64,000 nucleotides of DNA from JAAFHB01 sp037133495 (GTDB lineage: Bacteria; Bacteroidota; Bacteroidia; Bacteroidales; Prolixibacteraceae): assembly GCA_037133495.1 (NCBI GenBank), contig JBAXOA010000008.1:1-64000 (forward strand), given 5' to 3'. Positions 45,141 through 54,132 of this stretch are shown in pieces (the stretch's first letter is position 1; the number at the start of each line of letters is the position of its first letter). A program made the translations under genes and the position numbers. The notes beneath the pieces are model-generated. The model saw only the letters and a program-made list of their open reading frames with translations. It was not told the origin of the DNA and ran no database searches.

Positions 45141-45370
45141 AGTTAACCCCCTTTATTTTCATTTCGTTGAAATTCATCCAGTTTTTTATGATCCCTATAA
45201 AATGTTTTAACTAATTATCAATTAATAATGTTCAATTAACAATGATCTTAATTATTGATTTTCAGGAGTATTAACAATCGCAATTCCTCATTGATCTCAC
45301 ACTTCTTCTGCACAAACAATGCAAAATGAGCAGCCGAAAGGTTGAATCGATTCCAGGGAAACCTAACATT

Positions 45371-46054
45371 TCAGATCTGAGTGATTGAAAACGGATTATA
45401 AGAAATTGACTCATCGTAGGTGTCAACACCTTCAACTTTTTTCACCCACCTGACAATCAAAATAGTAAACGGCAAAATCACAATCTCATAAACCGTTTTT
45501 ATACATGCCTGAGTTACGATCATTCCAATTAAAACGGCAAATGGCATATTTCCGGCGAAAGCAATGATTATAAAAATAAAGGAGTCAGCTGCTTCACCGA
45601 TTAAAGTGGAGAGAATTGCCCGGACTGAAAAGTTCTTCCCTTTCATCAAAACCTTAACCCTGCTCATCACAAAGGCATTCAAAAGAGAACCAGTGAGATA
45701 GGCCAATAAGCTGGCGATAATAATCCGGGGAGTGCTTCCCAGAATGGTTGCAAAGGCAGACTGATTTTGCCAGAATGGGGCAGCAGGAACGATAATTGCC
45801 AGGACAAAAAACAATGCGGCTAAAAGATTCACAGCAAAACCAGACCAGATAATCAGACGGGCTTTTTGATAACCCCAAACCTCAACAATAACATCATTAA
45901 GGATATAGGCAATAGGAAAAATCAATACGCCTGCCGGAGCTGCCCATGATCCCACCAAAATAATTTTTGTAGCTAAAATATTGGATATCAGCAAACAAAT
46001 TGCAAACAGAATGCCTGCAAGCATAAATAATACAGAAACGGTCTTTTTCATCAT
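45371..46054 (-). CDS. yhhQ: Queuosine precursor transporter (YhhQ/QPTR family)
   Basis: The 227-residue inner-membrane protein has six or so hydrophobic segments and the YhhQ signatures FPIAYILNDVIVEVWGYQKAR and STLIGEAADSFIFIIIAFAG. Members import preQ0/preQ1 in Escherichia coli. It is followed by queC-queF on the same strand (230-base gap) and preceded by a preQ1-like aptamer and a strong promoter, so the assignment is well supported. Two adjacent ATG codons (46054 and 46051) could start it. Confidence 0.92.
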   Translation of the reverse strand: MMKKTVSVLFMLAGILFAICLLISNILATKIILVGSWAAPAGVLIFPIAYILNDVIVEVWGYQKARLIIWSGFAVNLLAALFFVLAIIVPAAPFWQNQSAFATILGSTPRIIIASLLAYLTGSLLNAFVMSRVKVLMKGKNFSVRAILSTLIGEAADSFIFIIIAFAGNMPFAVLIGMIVTQACIKTVYEIVILPFTILIVRWVKKVEGVDTYDESISYNPFSITQI

Positions 46055-46055
46055 T

Positions 46056-46085
46056 CTTGTTTTTTACGTGGTATTCAAGCACACG
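46056..46085 (-). promoter_or_regulatory. preQ1-I-like riboswitch aptamer
   Basis: On the minus strand CGTG (46085-46082), loop TGCTTGAATAC, CACG (46070-46067), then TAAAAAACAAG. The loop CTTG can pair with the tail CAAG (46059-46056), giving the H-type pseudoknot of preQ1-I riboswitches. The 11-base loop, C directly before the second stem strand and the A-rich linker all fit Bacillus and Thermoanaerobacter examples as I recall them. The tail ends two bases before the transporter ATG, implying control of translation start. Confidence 0.7.
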
Positions 46086-46108
46086 GAGTTTAACCTCGGA
46101 TTAAGGTG

Positions 46109-46137
46109 CAAAGGTAATACAAATTGTGTGAATCAAA
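46109..46137 (-). promoter_or_regulatory. Promoter of the queuosine transporter
   Basis: On the minus strand TTTG (46137-46134), a 17-base spacer and TACCTTTG (46116-46109) match the Bacteroidota pattern. The transcript would start near 46100 and carry the preQ1-like aptamer in a short leader. Confidence 0.6.
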
Positions 46138-46234
46138 TCTCAGTTCAATTCGCGTTACTGAACCATTTTTTCACTTACTTTTGGTTTTTGAAAAGAGCAA
46201 AGCAGAATAATCAGAAATAAACAACAACATACAA

Positions 46235-47365
46235 ATGAATCAGAATCTCGCAGAGTTAGTTGAAGTGTCACGCCTATACGGAAAAGATAAAACTTTTGTC
46301 ATTGCCGGAGGTGGAAACACCTCATTTAAAGACGAAAACTATATTTGGATCAAAGCAAGCGGGGTCGCACTTGAAACAATTGATGAACAGGGTTTTGTTT
46401 GCCTTTCACGTGAAAAACTAAAAATTGTATCCTCAAAAACGTACCCTCCGGATGCTGCTCAACGTGAAGCTGAAGTAAAAGCTGATCTTACACAAGCCAT
46501 CGTTTCTACAGGAAATAATCGGCCCTCAGTTGAGACATCCATGCATGATATTATTGATTATCAATATGTTGTTCACACACATCCCACCAAAGTAAATGCA
46601 TTGATGTGTTCGAAAAATTCAGAACGTGTTTGTCGCGAACTTTATGGAGAATCAGCATTATTCATTTCTTATACTGATCCCGGGTACATCCTGTTCAAAA
46701 AAGTTGAGACTGAAATTAAGCAGTACACAAATAAATATGGAATTGCACCCCCACTTATTTTTCTCGAAAATCATGGAGTCTTTGTTGCGGCTAAAACTAT
46801 TCCAGAGATTAACGACCTCTATGCAGAAATGATGAAAAAAATTGATGCAAGAATCAAGGGGTCACTTCCATCTGAAGAAATAACGCAATTTATTTCGCCT
46901 TTAACCAATAAAATCAAGGAGCTGAATCCTGGATTTGAATCTTCGGAGGCGATGGGGATTACGAGTCCTTTGATCCATTATTTTTCAAAAGACCGAACCA
47001 GCTTTTTAAAAGCAAGTACTGCCTTTACGCCGGATGATATCGTTTATTGCAAAGCCTATTATCTGTTTATTCCTGCTTCTGGAAACGAAAATGAACAGTT
47101 GGAATCGGCCAAAATTCTTATTGCAGATTATTTTAGAACCTATGGATATCTTCCCAAAGTTTTAGTGGTTGAAGGTGAAGGTGTGATCGCAGTTGAAGAT
47201 AATCATAAATCAGTTTTAAATGTTCTCGAAGTATATTCGAATATTTTGAAAATCAGTTTTTTATCTGAATATTTTGGTGGTCCTAAATTTATGAATAAAG
47301 CGCAGATTGAGTTTATCGACAATTGGGAAGTAGAGAATTACCGGCGTAAAATGGCAAAATCGTAG
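46235..47365 (+). CDS. Class II aldolase/adducin-family protein
   Basis: The 376-residue protein is a class II aldolase-fold enzyme: FVIAGGGNTSFKDENYIWIKASG at the start, the zinc-binding HTHPTK (residue about 113), and LIFLENHGVFVAA with a further His. It resembles the aldolase half of bifunctional rhamnulose-1-phosphate aldolase/dehydrogenases, but the C-terminal third (from about 270) replaces the dehydrogenase with a shorter domain. The substrate is probably a sugar phosphate such as rhamnulose or fuculose phosphate. A BASS-type transporter follows after 25 bases. Confidence 0.75.
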   Translation: MNQNLAELVEVSRLYGKDKTFVIAGGGNTSFKDENYIWIKASGVALETIDEQGFVCLSREKLKIVSSKTYPPDAAQREAEVKADLTQAIVSTGNNRPSVETSMHDIIDYQYVVHTHPTKVNALMCSKNSERVCRELYGESALFISYTDPGYILFKKVETEIKQYTNKYGIAPPLIFLENHGVFVAAKTIPEINDLYAEMMKKIDARIKGSLPSEEITQFISPLTNKIKELNPGFESSEAMGITSPLIHYFSKDRTSFLKASTAFTPDDIVYCKAYYLFIPASGNENEQLESAKILIADYFRTYGYLPKVLVVEGEGVIAVEDNHKSVLNVLEVYSNILKISFLSEYFGGPKFMNKAQIEFIDNWEVENYRRKMAKS

Positions 47366-47390
47366 TATTAATGGTGAATTTAAGCTTTTT

Positions 47391-48377
47391 ATGACTCAAG
47401 GTCTTTTCAAAATCCTTTCCAAGGTTGGTCTGAACGCTTTCTTCTTTCTGATGATTGGAACAATTTTTATTGCCTGGCTTTTCCCTCCGCTTGGCGTAGC
47501 TGAAAGTCAGCTTCACCTTCCCTCAATTGCAGGTTATGGCGTTTCTGTGATATTTTTCTTCTACGGCGCGAAATTAAGTCCGGAAAATATCATTAATGGA
47601 CTGAGCAAATGGCGGTTGCATCTGATGGTCCAACTTTCAACATTTGTTCTTTTTCCGGTCACCATTTTACTTCTACGGTTGATTTTCAAAGATTACTTCA
47701 CCTCACTAATTGGATTAGGAATTTTTTACCTTGCCGCATTGCCGTCAACAGTAACTTCTTCGGTGGTTATGGTTTCAATTGCCAGAGGGAACATTGCAGC
47801 TGCAATATTTAATGCAAGCGTTTCGAGCATCTTAGGCATTTTCATCACACCTTTATTGATGAGCAGTATTCTGGAAAAATCGACTTCCGGATTCGATATC
47901 AGCCACACAATCATTCATCTCTGCCTGCAGGTGCTTTTGCCTGTCGTGTTGGGATTACTTTTGCACTACAAATTGGGGAAATGGGTAAACCATTATAAAA
48001 CAACGCTGCGAAACTTCGATCAGACCATCATTTTACTAATTGTCTACACTTCATTCTGCGAATCATTTTCAGGTAAAATGTTTGATAATTTTTCATTATC
48101 GGAAATATTTATACTCGGAGGAATGATGTTAACCCTGTTTTTGGTTGTATTTACGCTGATGGATCTGCTTTCAATCTGGATGAAATTTAAGCGCGAAGAC
48201 AGAATCACAGTAATTTTCTGCGGATCGAAGAAATCATTGGTACAAGGAGCGGTTATGGGAAAAGTAATATTTCCCGATCAGGCAGTGCTTGGTGTTGTCC
48301 TCCTTCCATTGATGGTTTATCATGCCCTCCAATTACTCGCAGGGAGTACCATTGCAAAGAGAATGGGAAAAGAATGA
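47391..48377 (+). CDS. Bile acid:sodium symporter-like transporter
   Basis: The 328-residue membrane protein has about nine to ten hydrophobic segments and belongs to the SBF-like (YfeH/PF13593) branch of the BASS superfamily. Useful motifs are GYGVSVIFFFYGAKLSP and the sodium-site-like AALPSTVTSSVVMVSIARGN, followed by IFCGSKKSLVQGAVMG. The substrate is unknown. It starts 25 bases behind the aldolase gene, so both may serve the same sugar or sugar-acid pathway. Confidence 0.8.
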   Translation: MTQGLFKILSKVGLNAFFFLMIGTIFIAWLFPPLGVAESQLHLPSIAGYGVSVIFFFYGAKLSPENIINGLSKWRLHLMVQLSTFVLFPVTILLLRLIFKDYFTSLIGLGIFYLAALPSTVTSSVVMVSIARGNIAAAIFNASVSSILGIFITPLLMSSILEKSTSGFDISHTIIHLCLQVLLPVVLGLLLHYKLGKWVNHYKTTLRNFDQTIILLIVYTSFCESFSGKMFDNFSLSEIFILGGMMLTLFLVVFTLMDLLSIWMKFKREDRITVIFCGSKKSLVQGAVMGKVIFPDQAVLGVVLLPLMVYHALQLLAGSTIAKRMGKE

Positions 48378-48524
48378 CCATTCGATCCATAAGATTAACA
48401 GGCGAAGCTTGGCTAAATTTGCTGCGTTCGAGTAATTGATAAAAAATATCAGACGATCTTAATGGAACTGAAAAATAATCTTGGTATTTTCGTCACTCCA
48501 AGTAATACCTAAAATCAATCATAA

Positions 48525-49976
48525 ATGCGACTCATCAAATTATTACCGGCAATCCTGATTATGCTATCGGCTTTTACCTGTCTCGCAGGACTTCAAAAAG
48601 GAAAGGTTACCAGAATGAATTCTTCAAATGTTGCTCAATACTGGGTTCAACATGATAATTCTCCGTCGAAAGACTGGATAGTTCTTAAGAATCAGGCTGC
48701 TGCAATAGATTCGAAATTTAAAGTCAGAAATTTTGAGTTTACAGCTAAACTGAAAACCACGGCAGGTGCTGAAGGAGAAATAATTTTTGCCTTGCCTCAG
48801 CTGACAGGGTTGTTAAAAGGTTATGTTATTAAAATAAATAACAGTGACTATCGCGAAGGAAGTCCTCAAAAAACAGGCAGTCTTGTCAAAATCAGAAATA
48901 ACTTTGTCAGAACTGCAAACGATGATGTTTGGTTCGACCTGGCAGTAATAGTGAAAGGAAATTTAATTAAAGTTACGGTTAACAATAAGACGGTTATCGA
49001 ATATACCGAACCTGCCGGCATACAGCGAACCGGAGATCTTAAGGGGATAATGCTTTCGAATGGTTCTCTGGTGATCAAAAAATCAACCCCCAAAGGTGAA
49101 TTACTTATTGGAGAGATGACTGTTCTCTCACTTGAGGACAACATAAAAGCGGACAACATTATCTCCGCAGCATCCGATAGTCTGACAAAAGTAGTTGACC
49201 TTCTAAACCAGCAGGAGTTTCCGCTGATCGATTTTCATTGTCACCTCAAAGGAGGATTAACCATGGATCAGGCATGTGATCATGCACGTCAGATTGGGTG
49301 TAATTATGGTGTGGCTGCTAACTGCGGATTGAAATTTCCTGTTACAAACGATTCTACTTTAAATGCCTACCTTGACGGAATCAGCAAAGAGCCCATCTTC
49401 AAAGCGATGCAATGCGAAGGACGCGAGTGGGTTACTTTGTTTTCTCCAGCCGCTGTGGCCCGGTTTGATTATATCTTCACGGATGCCATGACCTGGACTG
49501 ACATGAAAGGACGACGTATGCGTCTATGGATGCCGGACGAGACTTTTGTAGATGATGAACAGCAATTTATGGATATGCTGGTTGGTAAAATCGAAGCCAT
49601 CGTTGGCGGTGAACCTGTAGATATTCATGTAAATCCCACATATCTTCCCGCTAAACTTGCTCCTGACTACGACCGTCTTTGGACTCCTGCCAGGATGGAC
49701 CGCGTAATTAAAGCACTAAAGAACAATGATGTAGCCCTCGAAATCAATGCACGGTTCAAACTTCCAAGTATTGCCTTTATCCAAAGGGCGAAAGCGGCTG
49801 GTATCAAATTTACTTTCGGAACCAACAACGGCTCCAACGATGATTTGGGAAGACTTGAATACTGTCTTAAAGCAGTCAAGGCAGCCGGAATAACCGCGAA
49901 TGATATGTTTCTGCCTCGTCCGGCCAAAGCGAAGAAAGTGATAAAATCAGGCTTGCCGGCAAAGATTACAGGGTAA
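48525..49976 (+). CDS. DUF1080-like plus PHP-like fusion protein
   Basis: The 483-residue secreted protein (signal ending FTCLAG) has two parts. Residues about 25-205 look like a DUF1080/concanavalin-type beta-sandwich (KDWIVLKNQAAAIDSKFKVRNFEF, ...LLIGEMTVLSL). From about 235 a PHP-like metal-dependent amidohydrolase begins: LIDFHCHLKGGLTMDQACDH, later VDIHVNPTYLPA, ALEINARFKLPS and GTNNGSNDDLG. His residues in DFHCH and IHVNP are likely metal ligands. Each domain is common in Bacteroidota, but the combination is unusual to me. It could cleave a sugar or cyclic ester outside the cytoplasm. Confidence 0.7.
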   Translation: MRLIKLLPAILIMLSAFTCLAGLQKGKVTRMNSSNVAQYWVQHDNSPSKDWIVLKNQAAAIDSKFKVRNFEFTAKLKTTAGAEGEIIFALPQLTGLLKGYVIKINNSDYREGSPQKTGSLVKIRNNFVRTANDDVWFDLAVIVKGNLIKVTVNNKTVIEYTEPAGIQRTGDLKGIMLSNGSLVIKKSTPKGELLIGEMTVLSLEDNIKADNIISAASDSLTKVVDLLNQQEFPLIDFHCHLKGGLTMDQACDHARQIGCNYGVAANCGLKFPVTNDSTLNAYLDGISKEPIFKAMQCEGREWVTLFSPAAVARFDYIFTDAMTWTDMKGRRMRLWMPDETFVDDEQQFMDMLVGKIEAIVGGEPVDIHVNPTYLPAKLAPDYDRLWTPARMDRVIKALKNNDVALEINARFKLPSIAFIQRAKAAGIKFTFGTNNGSNDDLGRLEYCLKAVKAAGITANDMFLPRPAKAKKVIKSGLPAKITG

Positions 49977-50063
49977 TTTATTTAATGTTCAATAATCAAT
50001 GTTCAATGTTCTCCGCCGGTTGGCGGATCAATAATTAGTTAAATTCTATTAATTCGTTAAGAT

Positions 50064-51449
50064 ATGTTCGGGAAACAAGTTTATTCAGAAAGAAGGGATC
50101 GTCTGCGTTCAAAAATGGGAAGTGGGATTATTCTGATTCCCGGCAATACGGAATCACCTATGAATTACACAGATAATGCTTATCATTTCAGGCAGGACAG
50201 CACCTTTCTGTACCTTTTCGGCCTCGATATTCCCGGATTATTCGGAATAATTGATGCAAATACCGGGAATGACACACTTTTTGGAAATGATCTCTCAATG
50301 GAAGACATTATCTGGATGGGAACAAAACCGTCGGTAAAGGAACTTGCTGCCTCAGCAGGAGTGGAAAATACTTTGCCATTTAAAGAACTTTTCCTCACTG
50401 TATCTCAAAATGACAGCAAGGGAAGTTCAGTTCATTTCCTCCCTCCTTATCGTGCTGAAAATAAACTATTGCTTCAGGAATTACTCAATATCCCGGCTGG
50501 TTCACTTTCAGCAAATGCTTCCGCCTTACTAATCCGAAGTCTGGTAGCAATGAGATCGTTAAAGGATCAGTTTGAAATTGTTGAGATTGAAAAGGCATGC
50601 GCAATTGGTTATCAAATGCATGTGACCGCTATGAAGATGGCAAAACCCGGAATCACAGAACAGGAAATTGCCGGAACAATTGAAGGAATTGCCCTTTCAC
50701 ATGGAGGAGGAACCTCCTTTCCGACTATTCTGACCCAGAACGGACAAACACTTCACAATCATGACCATTCGTTCATGCTCGAGAAAGGCAGACTAATGAT
50801 TGTGGACGCCGGGGCTGAATCGAATTTGCATTACGCTGCTGATTTTACCCGCGTCGCTCCGGTTGGCGGAAAATTTTCACAAAAACAGCGCGACATCTAT
50901 AATATTGTACTTAAAGCGAATAATACAGCCACCTCACTGATCAAGCCCGGCGAAACCTATTTAAGTATTCATCTTAAAGCTGCGGAAGTAATCGCTGAAG
51001 GATTAAAGGATTTAGGACTTATGAAAGGCGATGTCCACGAAGCCGTTGCAAATGGAGCACATGCCCTTTTCTTTCCTCATGGATTAGGTCACATGATGGG
51101 GCTTGATGTTCACGATATGGAAGACTACGGGCAGATCAACATCGGTTATGACGAAGAAATTCGTCCGGTAGATCAGTTTGGAACAGCCTACTTAAGATTG
51201 GGTCGCAGACTACAAGAGAATTTCGTAATCACTAATGAACCAGGAATTTACTTTATCCCAGCATTAATTGAACAGTGGCATCAACAAAAAATCAACCACG
51301 CATTTATTAATTTTGATAAGGTCAGACAGTACCTCAATTTTGGTGGTATCCGGCTCGAAGATGATATTCTTGTAACTGCAATCGGATCCAGAATTCTGGG
51401 GAACAGAATTCCCGTTGATCCTGATGGTGTTGAAGCACTACAGTTATAA
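50064..51449 (+). CDS. pepP: Xaa-Pro aminopeptidase (M24B)
   Basis: The 461-residue cytoplasmic protein is an aminopeptidase P that removes residues before proline. It has the AMP_N domain (RRDRLRSKMGSGIILIPGN) and the M24 metal ligands: Asp in MIVDAGAESNLHYAADFTRVAP, His in FFPHGLGHMMGLDVHDM, Glu in TNEPGIYFIPA, and Glu in GGIRLEDDILVT. Length is as usual. A repeat array follows. Confidence 0.93.
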   Translation: MFGKQVYSERRDRLRSKMGSGIILIPGNTESPMNYTDNAYHFRQDSTFLYLFGLDIPGLFGIIDANTGNDTLFGNDLSMEDIIWMGTKPSVKELAASAGVENTLPFKELFLTVSQNDSKGSSVHFLPPYRAENKLLLQELLNIPAGSLSANASALLIRSLVAMRSLKDQFEIVEIEKACAIGYQMHVTAMKMAKPGITEQEIAGTIEGIALSHGGGTSFPTILTQNGQTLHNHDHSFMLEKGRLMIVDAGAESNLHYAADFTRVAPVGGKFSQKQRDIYNIVLKANNTATSLIKPGETYLSIHLKAAEVIAEGLKDLGLMKGDVHEAVANGAHALFFPHGLGHMMGLDVHDMEDYGQINIGYDEEIRPVDQFGTAYLRLGRRLQENFVITNEPGIYFIPALIEQWHQQKINHAFINFDKVRQYLNFGGIRLEDDILVTAIGSRILGNRIPVDPDGVEALQL

Positions 51450-51470
51450 TAGCCAAATCTTCACGAAGTT

Positions 51471-51616
51471 AGACCCTCAAGGTTTTGAAAACCTTGAGGG
51501 TCTCTAATGGTGTTCGAGGTTTTCGGAAACCTTGAGGGTTTATAATGCCGTTCGAGGTTTTCGGAAACCTTGAGGGTTTATAATGCCGTTCAAAGTTTCC
51601 GAAACCTTGAGGGTTT
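51471..51616. repeat. Four-copy 38-bp hairpin repeat array
   Basis: Four near-identical units repeat with a period of 38 bases. The first is a perfect 33-base palindrome (AGACCCTCAAGGTTTT, G, and its complement, 51471-51503). The next two have GAGGTTTTCGGAAACCTTGAGG followed by GTTTATAATGCC spacers, and the last copy is altered. The array lies between pepP and a convergent small gene, and each unit folds as a hairpin, so it may work as a terminator or transcript-stabiliser. Such CCTCAAGG/CCTTGAGG palindromes are common in Bacteroidota. Confidence 0.85.
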
Positions 51617-51619
51617 GAC

Positions 51620-51856
51620 TTAAGACCCTATTTTTGCGATTGGATTATTTTTCACATCATTATAAAATTTGGCAAAAGTGGCATGCATATAAGGGATCAT
51701 CAACAAGAAACCAATTCCAAATGTAAGAATACAGAGCAAAATCCATCCAATAAATCGCAGACGTAAACAAAACCTTTTCCATTTATATCCATACTTCATC
51801 TTTTTACTCTTTTCAATCGCCTCCATTAATCTTATGGAAGGATTATCACATTTCAT
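51620..51856 (-). CDS. Small DUF975-like membrane protein
   Basis: The 78-residue protein has a basic N-terminal half and a hydrophobic segment (FIGWILLCILTFGIGFLLMIPY), then MHATFAKFYNDV. The TFGIGFLLMIPYxxAT-FAxFYxDV pattern matches the C-terminus of DUF975 membrane proteins. The whole gene is far shorter than DUF975 proteins, so it is either a small stand-alone relative or a remnant. It is divergent from the M13 peptidase gene. Confidence 0.55.
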   Translation of the reverse strand: MKCDNPSIRLMEAIEKSKKMKYGYKWKRFCLRLRFIGWILLCILTFGIGFLLMIPYMHATFAKFYNDVKNNPIAKIGS

Positions 51857-51860
51857 AAAC

Positions 51861-51890
51861 TTGTTCAGTTCACAAAAAAATGTAATTTTG
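51861..51890 (+). promoter_or_regulatory. Promoter of the M13 peptidase gene
   Basis: TTG at 51861-51863, a 19-base spacer and TAATTTTG at 51883-51890 match the Bacteroidota consensus well; the ATG follows 22 bases later. Confidence 0.65.
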
Positions 51891-51912
51891 AACCTTGTAA
51901 AATTTTAATATC

Positions 51913-53952
51913 ATGAAAAATAAATCGTTATTAACTACACTTTTCTTGTGCGGAATGACAACAGGAATATTTCTTGCGTGCAGCGATAAAACGCAGCAAA
52001 AAATGGAGCCGGCAATTAGTCTGGCCGACATGGACACCAAGGTTGATCCAGGTCATGATTTCGATGCTTATGCCAATGGGGGATGGAAAAAATTAAATCC
52101 ATTGCCTTCCGACCGCGCCCGTTTTGGGTCTTTCGATAAATTAGCTGAGCTGGCTGAAAAGCAATTGAATGAATTAGTAAAAGAAACTGCTTCAAAGAAA
52201 AATGAAAAAGGGACGATCGCGGATAAAACGGCAACTCTTTTCAATCTTGGAATGGATTCTGCCAAAATCGCCAGTCAAGGAATTGCTCCGTTGGCACCTT
52301 ATTTTGAGGAAATTCAAAAATTAGCCACAAAAGATGATGTTGAGATAGAGATTGCTAAATTTCACAGTTACGGATTTTCTCCATTATTTGGTTTTTATGG
52401 CTCCTCTGATGCCAAGAACAGTTCAATGGTGATTGCTCAGCTTACGCAAGGCGGAATTGGAATGCCCGACCGTGATTATTACCTGAACGATGATGACCGC
52501 TCCAAAGACCTGAGGACCAAGTATCTTGTTTACATTGAAAAGATGTTTAAACTTCTTGGGGAAGATGAGGCTACTGCCCAAAAATCGACTCAGATTATCA
52601 TGAACTTGGAAACCCGTCTGGCAAAAGCGTCAATGACAAGGCTTGAGCAGCGCGATCCAAACAAAACCTATAATAAAACCACAACGAAAGGTTTATCTGA
52701 AATATCACCTTCCTTTAACTGGATTCGGTACTTCAAATCTCAAAATATTGGCGATCCGGGAGAAATCAACCTGAATCAACCGCTGTTTGTCCGTGAAATC
52801 AGTGCCGTTATCAAAGAGGTTTCTGTTGAAGACTGGAAAGTTTACTTGCGCTGGGAGTTGATCAACAGCACAGCATCTTATCTTTCGGATGATTATGTCA
52901 ATGCCAAATTTGATTTCTACGGCAGGGCGATGTCGGGTACAGAGAAAATGCGGCCAAGGTGGAAAAGGGTGCTGGGTGTTACAAGCGAAGCACTTAGCGA
53001 GGCAATTGGTCAGCTTTACGTAGCCAAATACTTTCCTGCCGAAGCGAAAGAACGAATGGTTAAGTTGGTTGCGAATCTGCGCGTTTCGCTTGGAGAGCGG
53101 ATCAAAAATCTCGAGTGGATGGGTGCCGAAACGAAAGTGAAAGCATTGGAGAAATTGAATGCCATCAACGTAAAAATTGGTTATCCTGATAAATGGCGTG
53201 ACTATTCCGAACTTGAAATCTCAGATGATTCGTATGTTCAGAATGTAATTCGTTCCAATAAATTTGAAACGGCTTTCAATTATTCCAAAATCAATAAACC
53301 AGTTGATAAAACCCAATGGTTTATGTCGCCTCAAACGGTGAATGCATACTACGCTCCCGACATGAACGAAATTGTATTCCCGGCTGCTATCCTGCAACCT
53401 CCCTTCTTTTTTCTGAATGGCGACGACGCAGTCAATTATGGCGCTATCGGCGTAGTGATCGGACATGAAATGACCCACGGATTCGACGATGAAGGTCGTA
53501 AATATGATAAAATAGGAAATCTTACCGATTGGTGGACAGCTGAAGATTCAAAATTATTTGATGCAAGAACAAAAGTTCTGGTTGACCAGTTCAGCAGTTT
53601 CGTGGTACTTGATTCAATACATGCTGACGGCAAATTAAGTTTAGGTGAAAACATTGCAGATTTCGGTGGTTTGAACATCTCTTATCAGGCATTTAAACTG
53701 GCCAATAAGGAAACCAGCGCAATCGATGGATTTACTCCTGATCAAAGGTTTTACCTCGCTTATGCCCATGTGTGGGCTCAAAACATCAGGGATAAAGAGA
53801 TTCTTCGCAGAACTAAAGAAGATCCACATTCACTTGGAAATCTGAGAGTTATTGGCCCATTAAAGAATATTCCTGAGTTTTACACAGCATTCAATATCAA
53901 ACCGGGACAGCCGATGTACCTGGAGGAAGCTCACCGTGCAAAAATCTGGTAG
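51913..53952 (+). CDS. pepO: M13-family zinc metallopeptidase lipoprotein
   Basis: The 679-residue neprilysin-like endopeptidase has a lipobox (GIFLAC) and so is probably periplasmic or surface-anchored. The zinc motif HExxH is HEMTH from His518 in VIGHEMTHGFDDEGRKYD, and the third ligand lies in GENIADFGGLNISYQAF (Glu579). The C-terminal NIKPGQPMYLEEAHRAKIW matches the family end (CxVW replaced by AKIW, as in bacterial members). The N-terminal half has the usual helical lid. A terminator follows. Confidence 0.93.
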   Translation: MKNKSLLTTLFLCGMTTGIFLACSDKTQQKMEPAISLADMDTKVDPGHDFDAYANGGWKKLNPLPSDRARFGSFDKLAELAEKQLNELVKETASKKNEKGTIADKTATLFNLGMDSAKIASQGIAPLAPYFEEIQKLATKDDVEIEIAKFHSYGFSPLFGFYGSSDAKNSSMVIAQLTQGGIGMPDRDYYLNDDDRSKDLRTKYLVYIEKMFKLLGEDEATAQKSTQIIMNLETRLAKASMTRLEQRDPNKTYNKTTTKGLSEISPSFNWIRYFKSQNIGDPGEINLNQPLFVREISAVIKEVSVEDWKVYLRWELINSTASYLSDDYVNAKFDFYGRAMSGTEKMRPRWKRVLGVTSEALSEAIGQLYVAKYFPAEAKERMVKLVANLRVSLGERIKNLEWMGAETKVKALEKLNAINVKIGYPDKWRDYSELEISDDSYVQNVIRSNKFETAFNYSKINKPVDKTQWFMSPQTVNAYYAPDMNEIVFPAAILQPPFFFLNGDDAVNYGAIGVVIGHEMTHGFDDEGRKYDKIGNLTDWWTAEDSKLFDARTKVLVDQFSSFVVLDSIHADGKLSLGENIADFGGLNISYQAFKLANKETSAIDGFTPDQRFYLAYAHVWAQNIRDKEILRRTKEDPHSLGNLRVIGPLKNIPEFYTAFNIKPGQPMYLEEAHRAKIW

Positions 53953-53970
53953 TAAATCCTAAATCTTATA

Positions 53971-54002
53971 AAAAAGCCGGATCCTTTGTGTTCCGGCTTT
54001 TT
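53971..54002 (+). terminator. Rho-independent terminator after pepO
   Basis: AAAAAGCCGGA (53971-53981), a ten-base loop and TCCGGCTTTTT (53992-54002) form an 11-bp stem ending in a T-run. Confidence 0.85.
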
Positions 54003-54132
54003 TATATACAAATTGAAACAAATCATGAATGAATAATGACAATTCTAAATATTTTTATCAGTTTCAACAATAATATGGAATATAATTACCATCTTTAGAA
54101 GCTAATTTATTTAATTAAAACCAGCTCCTATT

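Noticed and set aside
45141..45250. Second preQ1 riboswitch upstream of queC
   Set aside because: I looked for a stem, C-rich loop and A-rich tail with pseudoknot pairing and did not find a consistent set; only a small TTTCAACGAAATGAAA hairpin is there.
45247..45370. About 40 sense codons in frame after the yhhQ stop, possible readthrough
   Set aside because: The transporter already ends at the usual family position, and there is no signal for TGA readthrough or recoding; the stretch is probably chance.
51471..51616. Regular repeats that could suggest a CRISPR array
   Set aside because: The 38-bp units are contiguous and nearly identical through their whole length, with no variable spacers and no cas genes.
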